Shown piece by piece: positions 36,491-45,751 of a stretch of 45,751 bases of DNA. The translations under genes and the position numbers were made by a program. The DNA is taken from positions 1 to 45,751 of the forward strand of contig CAJXND010000013.1 of assembly GCA_913056385.1 (NCBI GenBank). Reading direction: 5' to 3'. The notes beneath the pieces were generated by a model. It made no database searches. It saw nothing but the letters and a program-made list of their open reading frames with translations, and had not been told where the DNA came from. Within the stretch, counting starts at the first letter, position 1. Each line of letters begins with the position of its first letter. This DNA is from an uncultured Ectothiorhodospiraceae bacterium (GTDB taxonomy: Bacteria > Pseudomonadota > Gammaproteobacteria > Nitrococcales > Nitrococcaceae).

Positions 36491-39133
36491 CTAGCCCGTG
36501 TTACGCATCCCCGCGGCGATGCCGTTGATACAGATCATCAGTGCTTCGCGGAGATCTTCCTCATGCCCATGGCGGACACGATCAAGCAGCTCCACCTGGA
36601 GCAGGTTAAGCGGATCGACATAGGGGTTGCGCACACCCACCGAGCGCTGCACCACCGGCGCCTCGTCGAGCGGATTATCATGTTCACTGACCGCGAGTAC
36701 GGCCTGGCGGGTTTCCTCGTGGCGTTGCCGCAGACCTTCGCCCAGTCCGCGCAGCGATTCGGGCACAAGCCGCGCGTCATACCAGGCCGCAACGGCCGGA
36801 TCGCTCTTGGCGAGCACCATCTCCATCATGTCGATGAAAGCACGGAAGAACGGCCAGGCCTCGTACATGTGATGCAGTGCCTCCCGCTGACCGGACTCCA
36901 GGCCCTCGGCCAGCGCACTGCCCGCGCCCAGCCAGGCGGGGAGCAGGAGCCGCGTCTGAGTCCAGGCAAAGATCCAGGGAATGGCACGCAGGCTCTCGAC
37001 ACCCTGGGTGGGCTTGCGCCGCGCCGGTCGGCTACCGATGGCCAGATGGCTGATCTCGTGCTCCGGCGTGGCATGCCGGAAGTACTCGATGAACTCCGGC
37101 GTTTCCCGGACCATGTCGCGGTAGACATCGCAGGAGGTCTCCGCGAGACGGTCCATGATCGCCCGCCAGTTGCTCTCCGGCGGTTTCGGCGGCACGAGAG
37201 TCGCCTCCGCGACCGCCGTGATGTAGAGCTCCAGGTTTCGTTCGGCGATACCGGGCAGCCCGAACTTGGCCTGAATGACCTCGCCCTGTTCGGTCACACG
37301 GAGCCGGCCATCCACCGAGCCCGGTGGCTGGGAGAGAATGGCGGCGTGGGTGGGACCGCCTCCCCGACCGATGGATCCGCCCCGTCCATGGAAAAGCGTG
37401 AGCCGGATGCCATGCCGACGGGCGGTGTCGACCAGCTGCTCCTGGGTCTGATAGAGCGCCCAGGCGGCCGTCAGGTGGCTGGCGTCCTTGCCGGAGTCGG
37501 AGTAGCCGATCATCACCTCCTGGATGCCCTCGATATGCTCTCGGTACCAGTCGATCTCGATCAGCTGCTCGAGGCAGGCCTGGGCCCCCTGCAGGTCGGC
37601 CAGCGTCTCGAAAAGCGGCACGACCCGCAGCGACGAGGTCACGCCGGCCTCCTTCTGGAGCAGCTTGACCGCGAGGATATCCGATGGTTTCGAGGCCATC
37701 GAGATCACATAGGCACCCAGGGAGTCCGATCCCATCTCGGCGATGACCCGGCAGGTATCGAGCACCTCCGTGACTTCGTCATCGGCCTCGAAATCATGCG
37801 GGATGAGCGGACGTCGATTATCCAGCTCGCGGATCAGGAAACGCTGACGCTCGGCCTCATCCCAGGCGGTATAGCTGCCGATACCGAGCGCCTGGGTCAC
37901 GGCATCAAGCGCATCGGTGTGCCGGGTGGACTCCTGGCGGATATCCACCCGCATAAGCGTCAGGCCGAATACCGAGAGCCGCCGCAGCAAATCCTTCAGG
38001 CGTCCCTCGGCCACCACCCCGGCACCGCTTTCATGCAGGGAGCGGTAGCAGATCATCAGCGGCTCGCGCAGGTCCTCGGTCCGCCAGTAGATAAGGCCTT
38101 CGGCGGGCCGCCGACCGGCGAGCCGGGACTCCAGCCAGTGACGCGTCGCCAGCAGGCGATCGCGGACCGCCTTGAGCGCGGTCCGGTAGGGCTCCCAGGC
38201 ATCGCCCACCCAGGCTCGCAGTTCATCGCTGGCACATTGCAGCGAGAGCTCCTCGATGAGTTCATCGATCTCTTTCTCGTAGAGTTCCACCGCCTTCCAG
38301 CGATTGAGCAGACAGACCTCCCGCGTCACCGTTGCCGTGACGCGCGGGTTGCCATCGCGGTCGCCGCCCATCCAGGACCCGAAATGGATGGGCGCGGCAT
38401 CCAGGGCCAGGGGGTTGCCGGTCTGGCGCTGCAGGATACGGTCAAGGCGGCGGAGGAAATGCGGGACGACGTCCCAGAGGGTCTGCTCGATGACCGCCAG
38501 CCCCCAGCGGGCCTCGTCCTGCGGCGCCGGGCGGCGGCGCCGGATCTCGTCGGTCTCCCAGGCCGCAGTGATCTCCCGCTTCAACGACTGATGGACCTCC
38601 TCGATCTCTTCCGGCGTGGGGTCCAGACGATCACCCTGATCCAGCAGTTCGGCGATGTGGTTGTACTTCTGCAGCAGGGACCGGCGCATCACCTCGGTGG
38701 GGTGGGCCGTCAGCACCAGCTCGATGTCGAGGTTGGCGATCGCGGCATGCAGATCCTCGCTGTTCCCGGTCGGCTGCATGCGCTTGAAGAACTCCTCCAG
38801 GGATCCACGCAGCGGTCCCGTCTCGGTATCCCGGACCCAGGCCCGACTGCGCCGCACCCGGTGATGCTGCTCGGCGATATTGGCGAGGTTGAGGAATTGC
38901 GAAAAGGCGCGCACCACCGGTACGATCAACTCGTCGGGTAGTTCACCCAGACGCTCCTCCAGGGCTCGGGCCGCCTCGGCGTCACCCGCACGCGCCTCCT
39001 TGGCGAGCCCCCGGATTTCTTCCACCGTCTGATAGACATGCTCGCCGGACTGCTCATGGATGGTGCTGCCGAGGAGCCCGCCCAACTGGCGAATATCCTC
39101 GCGTAAGGGCGCATCACTGCGATTTTCACTCAT
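36491..39133 (-). CDS. ppc: Phosphoenolpyruvate carboxylase
   Basis: Ppc carboxylates PEP to oxaloacetate, refilling the TCA cycle. It is 880 residues, against 883 in E. coli. Catalytic elements are VLTAHPTEVMRRS (His about residue 141), GYSDSGKDASHL (about 543), the glycine-rich FHGRGGSIGRGGGPTHAA (about 580) and LRAIPWIFAWTQTRL. It ends in the conserved RNTG that contacts the aspartate inhibitor site. It starts with ATGAGTGAAAAT after a GGGAGGGA-type ribosome site, preceded by a hairpin plus T tract in the leader. Confidence 0.97.
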   Translation of the reverse strand: MSENRSDAPLREDIRQLGGLLGSTIHEQSGEHVYQTVEEIRGLAKEARAGDAEAARALEERLGELPDELIVPVVRAFSQFLNLANIAEQHHRVRRSRAWVRDTETGPLRGSLEEFFKRMQPTGNSEDLHAAIANLDIELVLTAHPTEVMRRSLLQKYNHIAELLDQGDRLDPTPEEIEEVHQSLKREITAAWETDEIRRRRPAPQDEARWGLAVIEQTLWDVVPHFLRRLDRILQRQTGNPLALDAAPIHFGSWMGGDRDGNPRVTATVTREVCLLNRWKAVELYEKEIDELIEELSLQCASDELRAWVGDAWEPYRTALKAVRDRLLATRHWLESRLAGRRPAEGLIYWRTEDLREPLMICYRSLHESGAGVVAEGRLKDLLRRLSVFGLTLMRVDIRQESTRHTDALDAVTQALGIGSYTAWDEAERQRFLIRELDNRRPLIPHDFEADDEVTEVLDTCRVIAEMGSDSLGAYVISMASKPSDILAVKLLQKEAGVTSSLRVVPLFETLADLQGAQACLEQLIEIDWYREHIEGIQEVMIGYSDSGKDASHLTAAWALYQTQEQLVDTARRHGIRLTLFHGRGGSIGRGGGPTHAAILSQPPGSVDGRLRVTEQGEVIQAKFGLPGIAERNLELYITAVAEATLVPPKPPESNWRAIMDRLAETSCDVYRDMVRETPEFIEYFRHATPEHEISHLAIGSRPARRKPTQGVESLRAIPWIFAWTQTRLLLPAWLGAGSALAEGLESGQREALHHMYEAWPFFRAFIDMMEMVLAKSDPAVAAWYDARLVPESLRGLGEGLRQRHEETRQAVLAVSEHDNPLDEAPVVQRSVGVRNPYVDPLNLLQVELLDRVRHGHEEDLREALMICINGIAAGMRNTG

Positions 39134-39156
39134 TCCCGCGATCCCTCCCGGCGGAC

Positions 39157-39189
39157 AAAAAAAATCCGAACGGCGCCACCACCGCCCGG
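39157..39189 (-). promoter_or_regulatory. Attenuator-like hairpin with T tract in the ppc leader
   Basis: On the minus strand CCG-GGCG, a seven-base loop, CGCC, a three-base bulge and CGG form an interrupted stem, directly followed by ATTTTTTTT. It ends 23 bases before the ppc start codon. It could terminate antisense or read-through transcripts, or attenuate ppc itself. The stem is only 4+3 pairs, so strength is doubtful. Confidence 0.3.
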
Positions 39190-39286
39190 ACTCTCCCCTG
39201 TAACATCATCCATTCTGACCAAACGGGGTGGACCGATCAAGAAACGCACAACACCCGCACGACGCCGACTGACAACCGATGCGGGA

Positions 39287-41663
<2,377 letters not shown>

Positions 41664-41665
41664 GC

Positions 41666-41935
41666 ATGGAACAGCCCGCCCATCTCGCCCTCTATGAGCA
41701 TGAACTCTGTGGTTTCTGCCAGATGGTTCGGCGCTCCACCCGGGATATCGACCTGGAGGTCGAGTCACGCAACATCCTTCGCGAACCCGGTCGGCGGGAG
41801 GAGCTGATCGAGGGTGGCGGCAAGGGGATGGTGCCCTGCCTGCGCATCGAGTACCCGGGTGGCCGGGTCGAGTGGCTCTACGAGTCTGCGGACATCATCG
41901 ACTACCTGAAACGGCTCGACGCGGGCCAGTCGTAG
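41666..41935 (+). CDS. Glutaredoxin-like thioredoxin-fold protein with CGFC
   Basis: An 89-residue single-domain protein of the glutaredoxin / GST N-terminal type. The redox motif is Cys15-Gly-Phe-Cys18 after ALYEHELCGFC. The cis-Pro loop is GGKGMVPCLRI and the end YESADIIDYLKR is typical of GST N-terminal/GrxB-like domains. The spacing of two bases from trxB implies co-expression and perhaps reduction by the same system. CGFC in place of CPYC is uncommon but seen in this class. The 3' end overlaps the convergent exonuclease gene by 34 bases. Confidence 0.85.
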   Translation: MEQPAHLALYEHELCGFCQMVRRSTRDIDLEVESRNILREPGRREELIEGGGKGMVPCLRIEYPGGRVEWLYESADIIDYLKRLDAGQS

Positions 41936-42696
41936 TCGATGGTCAGCGGCGCGTGATCGGAGAATCGATCGGCCCGATGGATGCGCGCGTCCCGAGCCCG
42001 TGACGCGATGCCCGGCGTGGCGACGTGGTAGTCGATCCGCCAACCGGTGTTGTTGGCCCAGGCCTGGCCGCGGAATGACCACCAGGTATATTCATCATCC
42101 CCGTCATTGACCTCACGGAAGGCGTCGACAAAACCCGCCTCACCGAAGAGCCGATCCATCCACTCCCGCTCATGGGGCAGGAAACCGGAGTTCTTCCGGT
42201 TGGACCGCCAGTTCTTCAGGTCACGCCAGGTGTGGGCGATATTCCAGTCGCCGCAGATCACGTACTCGCGACCATCATCGGCCATGGACTGGAGGCGCTC
42301 GAGCAAGGGCGCCATGAAGGCATCCTTGACGCCCTGGCGATGTTCACCCGAGCTGCCCGAAGGCATGTAGAACGAGATGACGCTGAGTCGCCCGAAGCGG
42401 GCCTCCAGCCAGCGGCCCTCGCGATCGATCTCGGGCATGCCGAGGCCGCGCACATAGTCATCGGGCTCGCGAAGGCTGTAGATGGCGACACCGCTGTAGC
42501 CCTTGCGCTCGGCATCGACGAACTCGGCGTGATAGCCGGGCGGAAAATACGGCCCGCCATCGAGCTGATCGCGCTGCGCCTTGGTCTCCTGAATACAGAG
42601 GACGTCCGGGCGCTGCGATTCGAGCCAGTCGAAAAAGCCCTTTCGCTGGGCGGAACGGATCCCGTTCAGGTTGGCAGTCATGATTGAGAGCGTCAT
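41902..42696 (-). CDS. xthA: Exodeoxyribonuclease III / AP endonuclease
   Basis: A 264-residue exonuclease III-family enzyme that cleaves abasic sites and degrades duplex DNA 3'-5'. I start at the ATG at 42696; a TTG nine bases upstream is in frame. Catalytic motifs are SIMTANLNGIRSA, LCIQETKAQ (Mg2+-binding Glu), ISFYMPSG, CGDWNIAHT, WRIDYHVAT and the terminal SDHAPLTIDY with Asp-His. It is divergent from the adenosyltransferase-like gene, with only 37 bases between start codons. Confidence 0.94.
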   Translation of the reverse strand: MTLSIMTANLNGIRSAQRKGFFDWLESQRPDVLCIQETKAQRDQLDGGPYFPPGYHAEFVDAERKGYSGVAIYSLREPDDYVRGLGMPEIDREGRWLEARFGRLSVISFYMPSGSSGEHRQGVKDAFMAPLLERLQSMADDGREYVICGDWNIAHTWRDLKNWRSNRKNSGFLPHEREWMDRLFGEAGFVDAFREVNDGDDEYTWWSFRGQAWANNTGWRIDYHVATPGIASRARDARIHRADRFSDHAPLTIDYDWPASSRFR

Positions 42697-42733
42697 GCTC
42701 GGCAAGGATAAAGGAATTCACGGGAGAATCGGC

Positions 42734-43248
42734 ATGCGGCAGAGCCCCGATATGGACGAAGTCTGCTACCCCTTCATTCACGAGGGCGGCCCGTTATGCG
42801 ACTTCGAGGTCATCACCGACGAACTGTGCGGCAACATCGGCGCCGCAATCTCTGGATCTCCGGCGGACTGCGAGGATATCCGGGAGGACCTGGCTGTGCT
42901 GCAGCCGCTCGCGTTTCACCTGAACGGCTCCCTCCGCGGCCGGCTTGCCGTCACCGAAGATGACCTCGCCTGGGCAAAGCAGCGTCTTGCCCATTATCGC
43001 GATGAGGCCGCCGGGCGCGCGGCGGGATTCGTACTCCCCCGTGGCGAAATGCCCGTGCCATTCCTGAATCTCTCCCGATCCGGCGCGAAGAAGGCCATCC
43101 GACAGATGGTCCGCATCGAGGAGGCCGGCCGCGAAGTGCCCGATCTCCTGCCGCGCTTCTGCAACATCCTCTGCAATCTCTTCTTCGCGATGATCCTGGC
43201 AATCAACCAGCGCCGCGATGAGACGGAGGTGCCTTTTGTCTCGAAGAG

Positions 43249-43276
<28 letters not shown>
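42734..43276 (+). CDS. Divergent corrinoid adenosyltransferase-like protein
   Basis: A 180-residue soluble protein from the ATG at 42734 (GGGAGA seven bases upstream). Similarity to PduO-type ATP:cob(I)alamin adenosyltransferases is seen at TDELCGNIGAAI (residues 29-39), the GFVLPRGEMPVPFLNLSRSGAKKA block (98-121) and the final helix RFCNILCNLFFAMILAINQ (141-159). The usual N-terminal TKTGDxGxT nucleotide loop is absent. In its place is PFIHEGGPLCDFEV. It is convergent with a cobalamin-type ABC importer, overlapping btuD by 28 bases, which supports a role in making adenosylcobalamin. The enzyme activity is inferred. Confidence 0.7.
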
Positions 43277-44006
<730 letters not shown>

Positions 44007-44010
<4 letters not shown>

Positions 44011-44990
44011 GCCAGCTCCCGTCGGGTCTGATAGATCAGGTGCAGAAAGAGCGGCGCCCCGATCAGGGCCGTGACCACCCCGAGCTTGAGATCGGCCTGC
44101 GGCAGCACGCTCCGGACCAGGATATCCGCCGCCAGCACCATCATGGCACCACCGAGGGCACTGGCACCGAGCAGCCGGCCCGGCATTGCGCCCACCCAGG
44201 GCCGCAGCAGATGGGGCACCACCAGGCCGACGAACCCGATCGTACCGGCCACGGCGGTGCTCACACCCACCACCAGGGCCGACCCGACAATGAGCCGCCA
44301 GCGCACACGGGCCAGGCGCATCCCCAGCGCCTCCGCAGCATCCTCGCCCAGTGTAATGGCGTTGAGGGGCCGCCCAAGGGTCATCAGCATCACTGTGCCG
44401 ACGACAATAAAGGGCAGTGCCAGCACGACATGCTCCATGGAGCGGTCCGCCAGTGACCCCATCATCCAGAAAACGATCTCGCTGGTGGCAAAGGGGTTGG
44501 GCGACAGGTTCAGGGCCAGAGAGACCATGGCGCTGGCCAGCGCCGATATCGCGATGCCAGCCAGGATCAGACTGAGCGTTCCACCGCGGCGACCGGCAAG
44601 CAATGTGATCAGCAGCACCCCGATGAATGCCCCCGCCAGCGCTGATAGCGGCAGACCCAGCGGGAATGCGGCCGCCACGCCTGTCTGGATCGCGAGGACC
44701 GCGCCCAGCGCCGCACTGCCGGAGATTCCGAGCAGACCGGGCTCGGCCAGCGGATTGCGAAGATAGCCCTGCAGGGCGGCCCCGGACAGCCCAAGACTCG
44801 CTCCGACCAGAACCGCCAGGATCGCTCGCGGCAGACGGATTTCCTGCATGACCAGGGAAAGCGGTGTATCGCCTCCGGCAAACAGCGCTTGCAGGCTGGC
44901 CATCGGACCGATCGCGGCCGGTCCGATGGTCAGCGAGACAGCGAAAAGGCCTGCGGTCAGAGCCAGCAGAAGCCCGAGCAGGCGACTCAT
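44007..44990 (-). CDS. btuC: ABC transporter permease, BtuC/FecCD family
   Basis: A 327-residue inner-membrane permease with about ten helices. I start at the ATG at 44990, overlapping the binding-protein stop (ATGA); the longer frame upstream is not family-like. Typical segments are IRLPRAILAVLVGASLGLSGAALQGYLRNPLAEPGLLGIS, then GIAISALASAMVSL. The coupling-helix region GEDAAEALGMRL and GTIGFVGLVVPHLLRPWVG follow. It would form a dimer with the neighbouring ATPase and deliver substrate from the periplasmic binding protein. Confidence 0.92.
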
Positions 44991-45751
44991 CGCGCACCCA
45001 CCAGATCGCCGCGAAGCGCGCCGATCCGCTCTACGGCGGCCAGCACGCGCGGTGTTCCACAGACCCATTCACGGTTGAATAATCCCCGGTGGGTGCCAAA
45101 CCGCGCTACCTCCTCGAGGACCGGGTGCTCCATGATCGCCTGCGAACGCGAGTCGCCCCGATTGCGACTGCCGGTAATCACCAGCTCGGGGTCGGCGACC
45201 ACCAGCTGCTCCAGCGGCAGGTGTCCACCGGCATCAATGCCGAGTCCGGAGGCTATATTGTCGAACCCGGCGGCATGAACGATATCCCCTATGAGCGTAT
45301 CCTCGCCACGGGTATAGCCGTTGGGGAAGTAAAGGGCCGCTTCCGGCGGCTCAAGCGGCACACCGGAGAGCATGGCGAGGCGCTGGTCGAACGCCTCAAC
45401 CAAATCCTCCGCCCGCTCGGCCCGGCCCAGCAGCTCACCCATTCGAAGGAGGTTGGCGCGTACGTCCTCCAGCGAGGTCGCCGGCTCGAAGACGGCGACG
45501 GGAATGTCCAGGCGTTTTAACATGGACAGGGTTGCACCGGCGCTGAAACGCCCGGCAATCACCAGATCCGGGTTCAGCAGATGAACCTCCTCGGCCCGGC
45601 CGTGATTGATCGGATAGGCCTGCGCCTCCTCGGCCATCGCCGAGCTGACCGGATCCCGTGACAACGCGGAGACAGAGGCGAGTTGGTCTTCATCCGCCAC
45701 CAGCATGGCCAGCTGATCGGTGCAGAGGTTCATTGAGACGACCCGCTGGGG
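44987..45751 (-). CDS. btuF: Periplasmic cobalamin-type substrate-binding protein, 5'-truncated by window edge
   Basis: The visible 254 residues belong to a helical-backbone binding protein of the BtuF/FepB fold; the signal peptide and true start lie beyond the window. The reading opens PQRVVSMNLCTDQLAMLVA, the conserved first strand. Later segments are LLNPDLVIAGRFSAG, IPVAVFEPATSLEDV and the hinge helix VEAFDQRLAML. The C-lobe has FPNGYTRGEDTLIGDIVHAAGFDNIA and LPLEQLVVADPELVITGS. It overlaps btuC by ATGA. A cobalamin riboswitch, if any, would be outside the window. Confidence 0.85.
   Translation of the reverse strand, partial: PQRVVSMNLCTDQLAMLVADEDQLASVSALSRDPVSSAMAEEAQAYPINHGRAEEVHLLNPDLVIAGRFSAGATLSMLKRLDIPVAVFEPATSLEDVRANLLRMGELLGRAERAEDLVEAFDQRLAMLSGVPLEPPEAALYFPNGYTRGEDTLIGDIVHAAGFDNIASGLGIDAGGHLPLEQLVVADPELVITGSRNRGDSRSQAIMEHPVLEEVARFGTHRGLFNREWVCGTPRVLAAVERIGALRGDLVGAR

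Noticed and set aside
36563-38941. A 792-codon plus-strand open frame opposite ppc
   Set aside because: Antisense shadow of ppc, whose catalytic motifs are intact on the other strand.
44011-44997. N-terminal extension of the btuD frame to 582 codons
   Set aside because: The extension is an out-of-frame reading of btuC, and btuD has a good ribosome site and ATGA coupling at 44010.
45000-45751. Cobalamin riboswitch for the btu genes
   Set aside because: The upstream end of btuF is outside the window, and nothing resembling a B12 box is seen inside it.

Overview
This window looks like the ordinary, tightly packed chromosome of a free-living gammaproteobacterium, with GC-rich third codon positions throughout. 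Gammaproteobacterial signatures are the neighbourhood rsmD / paired M16 peptidases / ftsY-ftsE-ftsX-rpoH, together with RdgC, RsmJ, a YdiJ-type D-2-hydroxyglutarate dehydrogenase and the coaBC-dut-algC-argB order. The proteins are fairly acidic and intergenic gaps are very short. That resembles streamlined halophiles of the Ectothiorhodospiraceae/Spiribacter type, but the taxonomic placement is inference. I see no prophage, insertion sequence, CRISPR array or rRNA.

Layout. (1) 1-2,914: a minus-strand urease operon (small His-rich membrane protein, ureD, ureA, ureB, partial ureC). It is preceded by a textbook sigma-54 -24/-12 promoter and two NtrC-like boxes, so it is probably induced by nitrogen limitation. 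(2) 2,981-11,319: a D-amino-acid dehydrogenase, a CPA2 cation/proton antiporter, a membrane-anchored cytochrome c, tRNA-Arg(CCG), YdiJ and an acetylpolyamine-amidohydrolase-like deacetylase. (3) 11,336-13,620: a minus-strand sulfur cassette made of an exported rhodanese, a YeeE/YedE (TsuA-like) transporter and an overlooked 34-residue membrane peptide. (4) 13,621-13,897: a non-coding gap that appears to hold a plus-strand small RNA with an anti-Shine-Dalgarno linker and a strong terminator. (5) 13,898-20,361: phaC-purE-purK-rdgC, rsmJ, an unusual mosaic protein (Cys-rich plus MbcA/ParS-like), and an RRM RNA-binding protein. (6) 20,578-25,124: a DoxX-like protein, a PEA-repeat membrane protein, coaD, rsmD and two M16 peptidases. 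(7) 25,211-28,751: ftsY-ftsE-ftsX-rpoH. (8) 28,761-36,485: radC, coaBC-dut-algC, a di-haem peroxidase, argB, an acyltransferase and pyrE. (9) 36,491-42,705: ppc, ampG-like permease, trxB, a glutaredoxin-like protein and exonuclease III. (10) 42,734-45,751: a divergent corrinoid adenosyltransferase facing a btuF-btuC-btuD cobalamin ABC importer that runs off the window.

How the parts connect. Region 1 links urea use to nitrogen status. Region 3 would bring in thiosulfate and handle sulfane sulfur in the periplasm. Region 10 imports cobalamin and adenosylates it. Much of the rest is housekeeping: coenzyme A, pyrimidine, purine and arginine synthesis, divisome and SRP receptor, heat-shock sigma factor, and PEP carboxylation. 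Gene ends overlap at almost every junction (ATGA or TTGA couplings and convergent stop overlaps), which points to genome compaction. The least explained items are the candidate small RNA at about 13,801-13,867, the mosaic protein at 19,060-19,968, the short membrane proteins attached to the urease and sulfur operons, and the PEA-repeat protein.
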